A DNA stretch of 64,000 bases from Micromonospora ferruginea. Its GTDB lineage: Bacteria > Actinomycetota > Actinomycetes > Mycobacteriales > Micromonosporaceae. Shown here in pieces: positions 8,959-18,195 of this stretch. Positions within the stretch are counted from its first letter, which is position 1, and every line of letters starts with the position of its first letter. The notes beneath the pieces were generated by a model. The model searched no databases. It was given only the letters and a program-made list of their open reading frames with translations, and had not been told where the DNA came from. Made by a program: the position numbers and the translations under genes. The DNA lies in NCBI RefSeq assembly GCF_013694245.2, contig NZ_CP059322.2:616001-680000 (forward strand). The letters run 5' to 3'.

Positions 8959-10551
8959 TTGGACGGCAGCGAGACCGGCTGGGGTCGGCAGGGCGAGCCG
9001 GCACCGCGGTGGCGGGCGCTGCTCGACCGGGCCCGGCTCGGCGGTCGCGGCGCGGAGCACGCCGACGCCGACCGACGCGCCGAGGAGAGCCCGCTGCCGC
9101 CTCCGGATCCGCTGCCCCACCGGGGCGCCGGCACCGGCTGGACCGGCCGTGCCGCCGCGGTCGGCCGTGCCGCCGACGGGTCGTACGGCGCCGAACCCGG
9201 CTACCGGGCCGAGGCCACGTTCCGGGTCGACCCGGCCTTCCGCGCCGACCCGCGCTACGACGGCGAGCCCGCCTACCGGGCGGAGCCGGCCTACCGCACC
9301 GACCCGGAGCCGGTGGCCGAGCCGTCCTGGCGCGCCGAGCCGTCCTACGCGCCCGAGCCGCGGGCCGAGCCGTCCTGGCGTGCCGACCCGTCCTACCCGG
9401 CGGAGTCGACGATCGAGCCGCGGGCCGAGCCGTCGTCGTGGCGTGCCGACCCGTCCTACGTGGCCGATCCGCCGGCCGAGCCGTCCTGGCGGCCCGAGCC
9501 GGAGCCGCGCGGGCGGGCCGAGGCGCCGGTCGAGTCGCGATACTCCCTGCTCGACGGCGGCTACCGCCCGGCCGCGCCGCCGCCCGAGTCCCGCTACGCC
9601 CTGCTCGACCGGGGCCGCTACCGGCCCGGGATCCCGCCGGCGCCGGAGCAACCGGTGGTGCCCGCCCCGCGCCGCCCGGTGGGGGCCCGAGCGGGCCGGC
9701 TCGACCCGGCGCGGGCGCAGTGGCGCGCCCCGGAACCGGACGCCGAGCTGGAGCGCGCGACCGGGGTGCTCCGCCGCGAGCTGGGCACCCCCCGGGTGCT
9801 CGCCTTCGCCAACCCCAAGGGCGGCGTGCACAAGACCACCGCGACCGTGCTCGCCGCGGCCAGCGTGGGCAGCGTCCGCGGGCGTGGCGTCCTCGCCTGG
9901 GACGACAACGAACTGCGGGGCACGCTCGGCCTGCGCGCCGGCAGCGCCCGGCACGCGCGCACCATCCGGCACCTGGTGCAGGATCTCGCCCAGATCGAGA
10001 TCCTGGAGGGCGACTCCCTGCTGTCGCAGCTCGACGACTACCTGCGGCACGCCGCCGACGGCTCGTACGACGTGCTGGCCGGCGAGGAGAGCCCGCGCTT
10101 CGCCCAGCGGCTCGACCAATTCACCGTCAAGCGGGTGCTGGAGCTGCTGCGTCGCACCCACGAGGTGGTCTGCGTGGACACCGGCAACAACGTGGAGAGC
10201 CCGAACTGGCGCACCGTCATGCAGGCGGCCGACCAGCTCGTGGTGACCACCGTGCCGCGCGAGGACGCCGCGTTCAGCGCCGACTGGATGCTCGACCTGC
10301 TGCACGAGGTGGGCATGGGCGAGCTGGCCGACAACGCGGTCACGCTGATCTCCTGCCCGACGCCGGGGCGCAGTTCGCTCCAGGACGACCTGGAACGGCA
10401 CTTCGCCACCCGCACCCGGGCGGTCGCCGTGGTGCCCTACGACCCCGCGCTGGAGACCGGCTCCTCGATCGAATATCCGCAGCTCCAGGCGGAGACCCGC
10501 AACGCCTGGCTGAAGGCGGCCTCGGTGATGCTGGAGCCGTTCGCGCGCTGA
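8959..10551 (+). CDS. ParA/MinD-like ATPase with long repetitive N-terminus
   Basis: A 530-residue protein. Residues about 1-250 are low-complexity and built from degenerate repeats of the type EPSWRAEPSY and PRAEPSWRADPSY; residues about 265-530 form a SIMIBI-class ATPase domain. The deviant Walker A reads NPKGGVHKTT instead of the usual KGGVGKTT, with His replacing the second Gly. VCVDTGNN matches the switch II region, and VTTVPREDAAFSADWMLDLLHE the later part of the fold. The start is TTG 8959, preceded by the strong ribosome binding site GGGGGAGGGCG; no better start exists in frame. Proteins of this type are annotated as partition or sporulation ATPases in actinomycetes; the target here is unknown. 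Confidence 0.82.
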   Translation: MDGSETGWGRQGEPAPRWRALLDRARLGGRGAEHADADRRAEESPLPPPDPLPHRGAGTGWTGRAAAVGRAADGSYGAEPGYRAEATFRVDPAFRADPRYDGEPAYRAEPAYRTDPEPVAEPSWRAEPSYAPEPRAEPSWRADPSYPAESTIEPRAEPSSWRADPSYVADPPAEPSWRPEPEPRGRAEAPVESRYSLLDGGYRPAAPPPESRYALLDRGRYRPGIPPAPEQPVVPAPRRPVGARAGRLDPARAQWRAPEPDAELERATGVLRRELGTPRVLAFANPKGGVHKTTATVLAAASVGSVRGRGVLAWDDNELRGTLGLRAGSARHARTIRHLVQDLAQIEILEGDSLLSQLDDYLRHAADGSYDVLAGEESPRFAQRLDQFTVKRVLELLRRTHEVVCVDTGNNVESPNWRTVMQAADQLVVTTVPREDAAFSADWMLDLLHEVGMGELADNAVTLISCPTPGRSSLQDDLERHFATRTRAVAVVPYDPALETGSSIEYPQLQAETRNAWLKAASVMLEPFAR

Positions 10552-10599
10552 CCGCCGACCACCGCCCCACGGCCGGCCCGGGCCTGAGAGGATCACCGG

Positions 10600-11457
10600 G
10601 TGAGCCCGGACACCCCTGATCCCGAGCGGACCGCCGACCGCCCCGGCGCCGCCGGCCGCCCGCCCGCCGAGGCGTCCCCGTCCGCGCCCGGCGCGACGAC
10701 CGCCGAACCGTGGGCGGGCCACCCGGACCCGTTCGCGCCCGGCGCGACGACCGTGGCGCGACGCGGTGACGGCCGGGCCGTGGTGGTGGCCCTCGGCGTG
10801 ACGGCGCTGCTCACCGCGCTCGGCGTGCCGCTGGGGCTGCTCTGGGCGTGGCTGGCGCCGGGCACGCCGGTGCGGCAGACCCCGGACGGCGCGGTCTACG
10901 CCGTCCCGCAGCCGGAGCAGCCGATCGCGGCCGACGGCTGGTTCAGCCTCCTCGCGCTCGGCTTCGGGGTGCTCTCCGCGATCGCCCTGTGGGTGCTGCT
11001 GCGCCGCCGGCGGGGCCCGGCCGGGCTGCTCGCGGTCACCCTGGGCGGCCTCGGCGCGGCCGTGGTGGCCTGGCAGGTCGGCCGCCGGATCGGGTTGGCG
11101 ACGTTTCAGCGGCTGCTGGACACCGCGCCGCCGGGCACCGACTTCACCAAGCCCGCCGACCTGCGCGCCGGCGGCGTCGACTGGTTCGGCCCGCTGCCGT
11201 TGCCGCACGGCAACCTGCTGCTCGCGGCGTTCGGCGCGGCCGTCACGTACACGCTGCTGGCCGGCTGGTCGCGCTGGCCGTCGCTGCGCCCGGAGCCGGA
11301 GCCGGGTGACGACTGGGTGCCCGCGCCGGGCGCCGGCCCGGACGGCTGGCCCGCGCCGGGCGTCGGTGGTTACGGCCCGCCCGCGCCCGGAACCGGGGGT
11401 GGGCAGTCGCCGCCGCCGGGGATCAGTTCGGCGCCGGGAGACCCGCCAGCTCGCTGA
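10600..11457 (+). CDS. DUF2567-like membrane protein
   Basis: A 285-residue protein with a Pro/Ala-rich cytoplasmic N-terminus (about 60 residues), then four hydrophobic segments (about 66-88, 112-133, 141-160, 205-226) and a Gly/Pro-rich tail. The first periplasmic loop, PGTPVRQTPDGAVYAVPQPEQPIAADGWF, resembles the DUF2567 family of actinobacterial membrane proteins. No catalytic motif is evident. The start is GTG 10600 with GAGAGGAT upstream. Its last 35 bases overlap the convergent LON-domain gene. Family assignment is from memory of the loop pattern and is moderate. Confidence 0.72.
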   Translation: MSPDTPDPERTADRPGAAGRPPAEASPSAPGATTAEPWAGHPDPFAPGATTVARRGDGRAVVVALGVTALLTALGVPLGLLWAWLAPGTPVRQTPDGAVYAVPQPEQPIAADGWFSLLALGFGVLSAIALWVLLRRRRGPAGLLAVTLGGLGAAVVAWQVGRRIGLATFQRLLDTAPPGTDFTKPADLRAGGVDWFGPLPLPHGNLLLAAFGAAVTYTLLAGWSRWPSLRPEPEPGDDWVPAPGAGPDGWPAPGVGGYGPPAPGTGGGQSPPPGISSAPGDPPAR

Positions 11458-12133
11458 GCGGCACCGGCACCGCCCGGACCTGGCGCAGCAGCGCCGTCTC
11501 CCGGTGGAGCAGGCGCAGCTCGGCGCGGAGCCGGTCCGGGGTGTCGTCGATGGCGAGCAGCCGCTGCCGGTCCGCGACGGTCAGCGCGGCGGTCGCCGCG
11601 ACCAGGTGCGACAGCACGGTCGGGTCCTCCGGGAGCTGCTCGGAGATCTCCTCCTGCTCGGGGCGGATCAGGCCGAGGTAGTGCCGGAACACCGAGATCA
11701 CCCGGGCCGCCAGCATGTCGGCCACCTCGTCCGGGCCGGCCGGCTCCGGGAGCCACTCCACCTCGGCGGTGAGGTAGGGCTCGGCGGCGTCGTCGATCTC
11801 GGCGATGCGGAACCGGCGCCGGCCCACCGTGACGATGTCGAACCCGCCGTCGGTCAGCTCGGTGACCTGCCGCAGCTCGGCGGTGCAGCCCACCTCGTGC
11901 AGGGTGATCTCGCCGCCGGTCAGCCCGGCTTCGGGGCGCCCCGGCGGCCCGGCCTGCGCCACCTCCCAGCCGGCCTGGATCGCGACCACGCCGAACTCGC
12001 GCGGCGCGCCCTCGGGCAGCCCCACCAGATGGCGCACCAGCGCCTGGTAGCGCTCCTCGAAGATGTGCAGGGGAAGGACAAGCCCGGGGAAGAGGACGGT
12101 CCCGAGCGGGAACACCGGCAGCCGTGCGCTCAC
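11423..12133 (-). CDS. LON substrate-binding domain protein
   Basis: A 236-residue stand-alone LON N-terminal (substrate-binding) domain without the AAA+ ATPase or protease parts of Lon. The N-terminus [25 protein letters not shown] is diagnostic; [16 protein letters not shown] and helical C-terminal segments follow. Such proteins are common in actinobacteria; their role, presumably peptide or protein binding, is not known. I place the start at GTG (complement of 12131-12133), which begins the conserved domain and lies seven bases after a TACCCT -10 box, giving a leaderless message; an in-frame start at 12181 would add 16 poorly conserved residues. It is divergent from hisD. Confidence 0.88.
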   Translation of the reverse strand: MSARLPVFPLGTVLFPGLVLPLHIFEERYQALVRHLVGLPEGAPREFGVVAIQAGWEVAQAGPPGRPEAGLTGGEITLHEVGCTAELRQVTELTDGGFDIVTVGRRRFRIAEIDDAAEPYLTAEVEWLPEPAGPDEVADMLAARVISVFRHYLGLIRPEQEEISEQLPEDPTVLSHLVAATAALTVADRQRLLAIDDTPDRLRAELRLLHRETALLRQVRAVPVPLSELAGLPAPN

Positions 12134-12227
12134 GTGATCGAGGGTATCCCCCTCGCGCCCGCTCGGCGTGTCCCGGCTCACCGTCCCGCCGTGCGGGCGC
12201 GCCCGGCCGGCCCGACCGGTGGCGGCC

Positions 12228-12241
12228 TAGACTCGCAGGCG
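12228..12241 (+). promoter_or_regulatory. Predicted leaderless promoter of hisD
   Basis: TAGACT at 12228-12233 is a good actinobacterial -10 hexamer. Only seven bases separate it from the GTG start of hisD at 12241, so transcription probably starts at or beside the start codon. No -35 match is convincing. It would drive the hisD-to-ridA operon. Confidence 0.6.
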
Positions 12242-13563
12242 TGCTGACTCGGATCGACCTGCGCGGCGGGGTGCCCGACCCGCGCCGCCTGCTGCCCCGT
12301 GCCCAGCTCGACGTCTCCGTGGCGGTCGAGCGGATCCGTCCTCTGGTCGAGGCGGTCCGGGAGCATGGATACCCGGCGATCCGGGAGGCCAGCGAACGGT
12401 TCGACGGCGTCTCCCCGGAGCACCTGCGGGTGCCGGTCGAGGTGATCCGGGCCGCGGAGGGCGACCTGGATCCGCAGGTCCGCGCCGCCCTGCTGGAGTC
12501 GATCACCCGGGCCCGCCGGGTCCACGCCGACCAGCGCCGCACCGACCACACCACCCGGGTGGTCGCCGGCGGCACGGTGACCGAGCGGTGGTTGCCGGTC
12601 GACCGGGTGGGCCTCTACGTCCCCGGCGGCCTGGCCATGTATCCGTCGACCGTGGTGATGAACGTCGTCCCGGCCCAGGCGGCCGGCGTGCGCTCGCTGG
12701 TGGTGGTGAGCCCGCCGCAGAAGGAGAACGACGGCCTGCCGGACCGCCGGGTCCTGGCCGCCTGCGCGCTGCTCGGCGTCGACGAGGTGTACGCGGTCGG
12801 CGGCGCCCACGCGGTCGCCATGCTGGCCTACGGCGCCGCCGTCGACCCGGCCGGCGAGCAGCGCTGCGAGCCGGTCGACATGATCACCGGGCCGGGCAAC
12901 ATCTGGGTCACCGCCGCGAAGCGGCTGCTGCGCGGCGTGGTCGGCATCGACGCCGAGGCCGGCCCGACCGAGATCGCGATCCTGGCCGACCACACCGCCA
13001 ACCCGGCGCACGTCGCCGCCGACCTGATCAGCCAGGCCGAGCACGACCCGCTCGCGGCCAGCGTGCTGGTCACCCCGTCGACCGAGCTGGCCGACGCGGT
13101 CGACGCCGAGCTGGCCCGGCAGGCGCCGGCCGCCAAGCACGCCGAGCGGATCGGCACCGCGTTGCGCGGCGAGCAGAGCGGCGTGGTCCTCGTCGACGAC
13201 CTGGAGGCCGGGCTGCGGGTGGTCGACGCGTACGCGGCCGAGCACCTGGAGATCCAGACCGAGAACGCCCGCGAGTGGGCGTTGCGGGTGCGCAACGCCG
13301 GCGCGATCTTCGTGGGCGCCTGGTCGCCGGTGTCGCTCGGCGACTACTGCGCCGGGTCCAACCACGTGCTGCCCACCGGCGGCTGCGCCCGGCACTCCTC
13401 GGGCCTGTCCGTGCAGTCCTTCCTGCGCGGCGTGCACCTGGTCGAATACACCGAGCAGGCGCTGCGCGAGGTGGCCCCGCACGTGGTCACCCTGGCCGGC
13501 GTGGAGGACCTGCCGGCGCACGGCCAGGCGGTCAGCGTCCGCTTCCCCGGTGGCGTGTCGTGA
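12241..13563 (+). CDS. hisD: Histidinol dehydrogenase
   Basis: Catalyses the last two steps of histidine synthesis, oxidising L-histidinol to L-histidine with 2 NAD+. The 440-residue protein shows the family features [63 protein letters not shown] and [11 protein letters not shown], plus the zinc-site region and catalytic His near the C-terminus ([19 protein letters not shown]). Length is normal. GTG 12241 gives the expected N-terminus and follows a -10 box directly. Its stop overlaps the hisC start, so it opens a tightly coupled his operon. Confidence 0.97.
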   Translation: MLTRIDLRGGVPDPRRLLPRAQLDVSVAVERIRPLVEAVREHGYPAIREASERFDGVSPEHLRVPVEVIRAAEGDLDPQVRAALLESITRARRVHADQRRTDHTTRVVAGGTVTERWLPVDRVGLYVPGGLAMYPSTVVMNVVPAQAAGVRSLVVVSPPQKENDGLPDRRVLAACALLGVDEVYAVGGAHAVAMLAYGAAVDPAGEQRCEPVDMITGPGNIWVTAAKRLLRGVVGIDAEAGPTEIAILADHTANPAHVAADLISQAEHDPLAASVLVTPSTELADAVDAELARQAPAAKHAERIGTALRGEQSGVVLVDDLEAGLRVVDAYAAEHLEIQTENAREWALRVRNAGAIFVGAWSPVSLGDYCAGSNHVLPTGGCARHSSGLSVQSFLRGVHLVEYTEQALREVAPHVVTLAGVEDLPAHGQAVSVRFPGGVS

Positions 13564-14633
13564 CCACGCTCGACGACCTGCCGATCCGGGACGACCTGCG
13601 CGGGCGCACGCCGTACGGGGCGCCGCAGCTCGACGTGGCGGTGCGGCTGAACACCAACGAGAACTCCTATCCGGTGCCCGAGCCGGTGGTCGAGGCGATC
13701 GGCAAGGCCGTCGCGGCCGAGCTGCGCGACCTCAACCGCTACCCGGACCGCGACGCGGTGGCGCTGCGCGCCGACCTGGCCGGGTACCTGGGGCACGGGC
13801 TGACCGTCGAGCACGTGTGGGCGGCCAACGGTTCCAACGAGATCCAGCAGCAGTTGCTCCAGGCGTTCGGCGGCCCGGGGCGGACCGCGCTCGGCTTCAC
13901 CCCGGCCTACTCGATGCACCCGCTGCTGGCGCTCGGCACCGGCACCGGGTGGGTGGCCGGCGTCCGGGGCGCCGACTTCGGGCTCACCGCCGCCGACGCG
14001 GTCGCCCAGGTGCGCGCGCACCGGCCGGACGTGGTCTTCCTCTGCTCGCCGAACAACCCGACCGGCACCGCGCTGGACCCGTCCGTGGTCGCCGCCGTGC
14101 TGGCCGAGGCGCCCGGCATGGTGGTGGTGGACGAGGCGTACGCCGAGTTCGCCCGGCCCGGCACGGTCAGCGCGCTGGCCGTGCTGCCCGGCCACCCGCG
14201 GCTGGTGGTGACCCGCACGATGAGCAAGGCGTTCGGGTTCGCCGGCGGCCGGCTGGGCTACCTGGCCGCCGACCCGGCGGTGGTGGCGGCGGTGCAACTG
14301 GTCCGGCTGCCCTATCACCTCTCCGCGCTCACCCAGGCCGCCGCCCGCGCCGCGCTGGCCCACCGGGACGCGCTGCTCGGCACCGTCACCGCGATCATGG
14401 AGCAGCGCGACCGGATCGTCGCCGAGCTGCGCGCGCGGGGGCACCGGGTGGCCGACAGCGACGCCAACTTCGTGCTCTTCGCCGTCGACGGCGACCAGGG
14501 CGCCGCCTGGCGTACCCTGCTCGACGCCGGCGTGCTGGTCCGCGACGTCGGCCTGCCCGGCTGGCTGCGGGTGACCGCCGGGACCCCGGCCGAGACCGAC
14601 GCCTTCCTGTCCGCGATGGAGAAGCTGCCATGA
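13560..14633 (+). CDS. hisC: Histidinol-phosphate aminotransferase
   Basis: PLP enzyme converting imidazole-acetol phosphate to histidinol phosphate. The 357-residue fold type I aminotransferase shows [14 protein letters not shown] at the N-terminus, [37 protein letters not shown] and [17 protein letters not shown], where the Lys binds PLP (about residue 223). The GTG start overlaps the hisD stop (GTGA), and the stop overlaps hisB (ATGA), indicating coupled translation. Length is typical for actinobacterial HisC. Confidence 0.96.
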   Translation: MTTLDDLPIRDDLRGRTPYGAPQLDVAVRLNTNENSYPVPEPVVEAIGKAVAAELRDLNRYPDRDAVALRADLAGYLGHGLTVEHVWAANGSNEIQQQLLQAFGGPGRTALGFTPAYSMHPLLALGTGTGWVAGVRGADFGLTAADAVAQVRAHRPDVVFLCSPNNPTGTALDPSVVAAVLAEAPGMVVVDEAYAEFARPGTVSALAVLPGHPRLVVTRTMSKAFGFAGGRLGYLAADPAVVAAVQLVRLPYHLSALTQAAARAALAHRDALLGTVTAIMEQRDRIVAELRARGHRVADSDANFVLFAVDGDQGAAWRTLLDAGVLVRDVGLPGWLRVTAGTPAETDAFLSAMEKLP

Positions 14634-15241
14634 ACCGCACCGCCCGGATCGAGCGGGTCACCAACGAGACCAAGGTGCTTGTCGAGATCGACCTGGACGG
14701 CACCGGCAAGGCCGACATCGAGACCGGCGTCGGGTTCTACGACCACATGCTGCACCAGATCGCCCGGCACGGCGGCTTCGACCTGACCGTGCACACGGTC
14801 GGCGACCTGGAGATCGACGCGCACCACACGATGGAGGACACCGCGCTCGCGCTGGGCGCGGCGTTCGACCGGGCGCTGGGCGACAAGGCCGGCATCCGGC
14901 GGTACGGCTCGGCCACCGTCCCGATGGACGAGGTGCTGGTCCGCGCCGCGGTCGACCTGTCCGGCCGGCCGTACGTGGTGCACGACGAGCCGGCGCTGTC
15001 GCCGTACATCGGGCCGGTCTACCCGACCAGCATGACCCGGCACATCTGGGAGTCGTTCGGCCAGGCGGCCCGGGTCACGCTGCACGTCGACGTGCTGCGG
15101 GCGGCCCGTCCGGGTGGCCACCCGGACGCGCACCACGTGGTGGAGGCCCAGTTCAAGGCGGTGTCCCGCGCGCTGCGCGAGGCCACCGCGATCGACCCGC
15201 GCAGCGCCGGCGTGGTGCCCTCCACGAAGGGCGCTCTCTGA
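14630..15241 (+). CDS. hisB: Imidazoleglycerol-phosphate dehydratase
   Basis: Dehydrates imidazole glycerol phosphate to imidazole acetol phosphate using a Mn cluster. The 203-residue protein contains the two metal-binding motifs: [14 protein letters not shown] and [12 protein letters not shown], with [20 protein letters not shown] between the N-terminus and the first. This is the monofunctional form, without the phosphatase domain seen in enterobacteria. The ATG overlaps the hisC stop, and its own stop overlaps the following small ORF. Confidence 0.97.
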   Translation: MNRTARIERVTNETKVLVEIDLDGTGKADIETGVGFYDHMLHQIARHGGFDLTVHTVGDLEIDAHHTMEDTALALGAAFDRALGDKAGIRRYGSATVPMDEVLVRAAVDLSGRPYVVHDEPALSPYIGPVYPTSMTRHIWESFGQAARVTLHVDVLRAARPGGHPDAHHVVEAQFKAVSRALREATAIDPRSAGVVPSTKGAL

Positions 15242-15408
15242 TGAAGGTGTTGCCGACGCTGTTGCTGATCCTGGCCGGCGTGCTGGTCGGCGGGACGTGG
15301 TCGCTGCACAAGCAGGGCGCGCCGCGCGCCGCCGTGGTGGTCGTCGGCCTGCTGGCGGTGCTGGCCACCGCCGGTGGCGTGCTGTGGCTGCTGCCCGGGG
15401 AGAGCTGA
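15241..15408 (+). CDS. Small two-helix membrane protein in the his operon
   Basis: A 55-residue ORF fills the gap between hisB and hisH exactly: its ATG shares a base with the hisB stop, and its stop (TGA) overlaps the hisH ATG. The product starts [18 protein letters not shown] and has two hydrophobic stretches (about residues 3-17 and 25-50) separated by the polar turn SLHKQGAPR. I do not recognise a family. The perfect overlaps on both sides and a predicted membrane protein pattern argue that it is real. It may link the soluble his enzymes to the membrane or simply maintain translational coupling; that is inference. Confidence 0.72.
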   Translation: MKVLPTLLLILAGVLVGGTWSLHKQGAPRAAVVVVGLLAVLATAGGVLWLLPGES

Positions 15409-16034
15409 TGGCCCGGCGGGTGGTGGTGCTCGACTACGGCTCGGGCAACCTGCGCTCGGCCGAGCGCGCGCTGGAGCGGGCCGGGGCCGACGTGACGGTC
15501 ACCGCCGACCTGGCCGCCGCCGCGGCCGCCGACGGCCTGGTGGTGCCGGGCGTCGGCGCGTTCGCCGCGTGCATGGCCGGGATCGAGGAGCTGGGCGCCG
15601 GCCCGGTCATCGCCGAACGGGTCGCCGCCGGGCGTCCGGTGCTCGGCATCTGCGTCGGCATGCAGGTCCTCTTCGGGCACGGCGAGGAGCACGGCGTGGT
15701 CACCAAGGGCCTCGGGCTGCTGCCCGGCGGCGTGACCCGGCTGCCCGCGCCACGCCTGCCGCACATGGGCTGGAACACCGTGCACGCCCCGGAGGGCTCG
15801 GCGCTGTTCGCCGGCCTGCCGGCGGACGCCCGGTTCTACTTCGTGCACTCCTACGGGGTCACCGACCCGGCCGCGCCGGCCGCCGCCGGCGCCACCGTGA
15901 CCACCGCGCACCACGGCGCCGACTTCGTCGCCGCGGTCGAGCGGGGCGCGTTGTCGGCCGCCCAGTTCCACCCGGAGAAGTCGGCCGACACCGGCGCGGC
16001 GTTGCTGCGCAACTGGCTCGGAAGTCTGGGGTGA
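15408..16034 (+). CDS. hisH: Imidazole glycerol phosphate synthase, glutaminase subunit
   Basis: Class I glutamine amidotransferase that hydrolyses glutamine and channels ammonia to HisF. The 208-residue protein begins VVVLDYGSGNLRSAERALE and has the nucleophile motif GICVGMQVLF, MGWNTV, FYFVHSYG and the catalytic His/Glu in AAQFHPEKS. Its partner HisF is not adjacent but is encoded about 3.7 kb downstream. Start ATG overlaps the small upstream ORF; the stop overlaps the next ORF (GTGA). Confidence 0.97.
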   Translation: MARRVVVLDYGSGNLRSAERALERAGADVTVTADLAAAAAADGLVVPGVGAFAACMAGIEELGAGPVIAERVAAGRPVLGICVGMQVLFGHGEEHGVVTKGLGLLPGGVTRLPAPRLPHMGWNTVHAPEGSALFAGLPADARFYFVHSYGVTDPAAPAAAGATVTTAHHGADFVAAVERGALSAAQFHPEKSADTGAALLRNWLGSLG

Positions 16035-16351
16035 GTAAGGAACGGGCGCGGCGCCGGGCGGCGCGCGAGGCCGACCAGGAGCGGGAACGCGCCGCGCGGG
16101 CCCGCCGGGTGGCGCGCCGGGAGCGGCGCCGTTCGGTGGTACGCCGGCTGACGCCGCGGCTGCGCCGGGGCCGTACCGGCCGGCTGCGCCGGCACAGCCG
16201 GGGTGAGCGGGCGGCGATCGTGCTGCTCACCGCCGTCGCGGTGGTCGGCATCTGGAACTTCGTCGACGACCTCGCGCTGCGGCTGGCGTTGGTCGTGTTG
16301 TTGCTGCTGGTCCTGCCGGCGATCGTGGTGATCGCGCTGGACCGTCGTTGA
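16031..16351 (+). CDS. Small basic membrane protein in the his operon
   Basis: A 106-residue product with an extremely Arg-rich N-terminal half (residues about 3-58, many RRER and ARR runs) and two closely spaced hydrophobic segments near the C-terminus (about 61-75 and 80-102). I do not recognise a family. The GTG start overlaps the hisH stop by four bases, and priA follows 19 bases after the stop, so it is embedded in the his operon. An Arg-rich cytoplasmic tail before membrane helices fits a small inner-membrane protein with nucleic acid or phospholipid contact, but function is unknown. Confidence 0.7.
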   Translation: MSKERARRRAAREADQERERAARARRVARRERRRSVVRRLTPRLRRGRTGRLRRHSRGERAAIVLLTAVAVVGIWNFVDDLALRLALVVLLLLVLPAIVVIALDRR

Positions 16352-16370
16352 GGATGCGAGGAGACAACCG

Positions 16371-17099
16371 TTGAGCCTTGACCTGTTGCCCGCCGTGGAC
16401 GTCGCCGACGGCCAGGCCGTCCGGCTCGTGCAGGGCGCCGCCGGCAGCGAGACCGCCTACGGCGATCCGTTGGACGCGGCGCTCGCCTGGCAGTCCGACG
16501 GCGCCGAGTGGATCCACCTGGTCGACCTGGACGCCGCGTTCGGGCGGGGCTCGAACGCCGCGCTGCTCGCCGAGGTGGTCGGCAAGCTCGACGTCAAGGT
16601 GGAGCTCTCCGGGGGGATCCGCGACGACGAGTCGCTGCGGGCGGCGCTGGGCACCGGCGCGAGCCGGGTCAACATCGGCACCGCCGCGCTGGAGGATCCC
16701 GAGTGGTGCGACCGGATCTGCGGCGAGTACGGCGACCGGGTCGCGATCGGGTTGGACGTGCGCGGGCGTACCCTCTCGGCGCGGGGCTGGACCCGCGACG
16801 GCGGTGACCTCTACGACGTGCTGGCCCGGCTGGACCGTGCGGGCGCGGCGCGGTACGTGGTCACCGACATCACCAAGGACGGCACCATGCGCGGACCGAA
16901 CCTGGACCTGCTGCGCGAGGTGTGCGCCCGCACCGACGCCCCGGTGATCGCCTCCGGCGGCGTGTCCACGCTGGACGACCTGCGGGCGCTGGCCACGCTG
17001 GAGCCGGTCGGGGTGGAGGGTGTGATCGCCGGCAAGGCGCTCTACGCGGGCGCGTTCACCGTCGCGGAGGCGCTCGCCACGCTGCGGGCCGGCGCGTGA
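16371..17099 (+). CDS. priA: Phosphoribosyl isomerase A, HisA/TrpF bifunctional type
   Basis: A (beta/alpha)8-barrel isomerase acting on ProFAR in histidine synthesis; in actinobacteria the same enzyme (PriA) also isomerises phosphoribosyl anthranilate for tryptophan. The 242-residue protein shows [18 protein letters not shown] with the first catalytic Asp, [37 protein letters not shown] with the second Asp, and [13 protein letters not shown]. The start is TTG 16371, after GAGGAG. Dual function is inferred because the trp genes in this window include trpE, trpC, trpB and trpA but no trpF. Its stop overlaps the ridA GTG. Confidence 0.93.
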   Translation: MSLDLLPAVDVADGQAVRLVQGAAGSETAYGDPLDAALAWQSDGAEWIHLVDLDAAFGRGSNAALLAEVVGKLDVKVELSGGIRDDESLRAALGTGASRVNIGTAALEDPEWCDRICGEYGDRVAIGLDVRGRTLSARGWTRDGGDLYDVLARLDRAGAARYVVTDITKDGTMRGPNLDLLREVCARTDAPVIASGGVSTLDDLRALATLEPVGVEGVIAGKALYAGAFTVAEALATLRAGA

Positions 17100-17521
17100 C
17101 GATCGAGGTGGGCGGGTCGCCGGCCGACGGCGCGGTGGTGACCCGGCTCGGCTCGGGCGGCCCGTGGGAGGCGATCTACGGCTACTCCCGGGTGGTCCGG
17201 GCCGGCACGCTGGCGATCACCGCCGGCTGCACGTCCACGGTGGACGGCCGGGTGGCGCATCCCGGCGACGCGGCGGCGCAGACCGCGCAGGCGATCCGGA
17301 TCGGCCTGGACGCGCTCGCCGAGGTGGGCGCGGAACCGGGCGACGTGGTACGGACCCGGATGTACGTGACCGACCGGCTCTTCGTCGACGAGGTGGGCCG
17401 GGCGCACAACGCGGTGTTCGGCCCGGTGCGTCCGGTGGCGACCATGGTGGTGGTGGCCGGCCTGGTCGACCCGGAGCACCTGGTCGAGGTCGAGCTGGAG
17501 GCGTACCTCCCCGAGGGTTGA
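17096..17521 (+). CDS. ridA: RidA/YjgF family enamine deaminase-like protein
   Basis: A 141-residue member of the RidA family, which hydrolyses reactive enamine/imine intermediates made by PLP enzymes. Visible motifs are [52 protein letters not shown] and [24 protein letters not shown], the last with the family arginine/valine region altered ([12 protein letters not shown] instead of RSxxxVxxL), so whether it keeps full deaminase activity is uncertain. The start overlaps the priA stop (GTGA). As the last gene of the his operon it may clear intermediates from amino acid synthesis. Confidence 0.87.
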   Translation: MTIEVGGSPADGAVVTRLGSGGPWEAIYGYSRVVRAGTLAITAGCTSTVDGRVAHPGDAAAQTAQAIRIGLDALAEVGAEPGDVVRTRMYVTDRLFVDEVGRAHNAVFGPVRPVATMVVVAGLVDPEHLVEVELEAYLPEG

Positions 17522-17557
17522 TCTCCCCGGCCCGTGGCGGCAGGTTCGGCGCTGCGG

Positions 17558-17635
17558 CGCCTTTCGAGCTGATGTCACAAACGACTCACCGGCCCCGGCA
17601 CTGCCGAGTCGTTGCTGATATCAGCTCGAAAGGCG
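17558..17635. repeat. Imperfect inverted repeat, 30-bp arms
   Basis: The arms 17558-17587 and 17606-17635 match at 27 of 30 positions and flank an 18-base loop; each arm contains CTTTCGAGCTGAT and AACGACTC. It could fold as a very stable hairpin and may terminate the his operon. A related sequence occurs at 42415-42443 (25 of 29 bases match the right arm) and part of the left arm at 42199-42212, so this looks like a dispersed small repeat rather than a unique terminator. Confidence 0.75.
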
Positions 17636-17707
17636 TTCTTGGCGCTGGTTCACCCGCCGCCCCCGGGCCGGGAACGTGACCGGCCTCGCGTCCGCATCCC
17701 CGCTATT

Positions 17708-17746
17708 AAGTTGTGCACAACTTGATTGCGCGCTACGGTTCAACGC
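17708..17746 (+). promoter_or_regulatory. ohrR promoter with perfect 16-bp palindromic operator
   Basis: A perfect palindrome AAGTTGTGCACAACTT lies at 17708-17723. It covers a -35 hexamer TTGTGC (17711-17716). A 17-base spacer leads to TACGGT (17734-17739), seven bases before the ohrR GTG, so the transcript would be leaderless. Its place over the -35 fits an OhrR autoregulatory operator. Confidence 0.7.
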
Positions 17747-18193
17747 GTGACCGATGATCTGGTGCTGCGCCGGCAGGTGTGCTTCGCCCTCTACGCGGCG
17801 TCGCGCGCCCTGACCGACGTCTACCGGCCCATCCTCGACGAGCACGGCCTGACCTACCCGCAGTACCTGGTGCTGCTGGTGCTCTGGGAGCGCGGCGACG
17901 ACGCCCCCACGGTCTCCGAGCTCGGCGCGCGGCTCCGGCTCGACTCCGGCACGCTCTCCCCGCTGCTCAAGCGGCTGGAGGCGGCCGGCCTGGTGGTGCG
18001 TACCCGGTCGGCGGCCGACGAGCGCCGGGTCGAGGTGGGCCTCACCGACGCCGGCCGGGCGCTGCGGGAGCGGATGGAGGACGTGCCGCTGCGGGTGGCC
18101 CGGTCCACCGGCCTCACCGAGGCCGAGCTGGTCGGGCTGCGCGACACCCTCACCCGGGTCACCGAGACGATCCACCGACAGAAGGAGCAGTGA
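17747..18193 (+). CDS. ohrR: OhrR, MarR-family organic peroxide sensor
   Basis: A 148-residue MarR-family regulator. The N-terminal [16 protein letters not shown] places a Cys at residue 12, equivalent to the redox-sensing Cys of OhrR proteins, and the next residues contain the helix with Tyr seen in that subgroup. The winged-helix region reads [46 protein letters not shown], then [17 protein letters not shown]. Oxidation of the Cys should release DNA and derepress ohr. The GTG start directly follows the promoter described above. The neighbour three bases downstream is Ohr, confirming the assignment. Confidence 0.92.
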   Translation: MTDDLVLRRQVCFALYAASRALTDVYRPILDEHGLTYPQYLVLLVLWERGDDAPTVSELGARLRLDSGTLSPLLKRLEAAGLVVRTRSAADERRVEVGLTDAGRALRERMEDVPLRVARSTGLTEAELVGLRDTLTRVTETIHRQKEQ

Positions 18194-18195
18194 CC

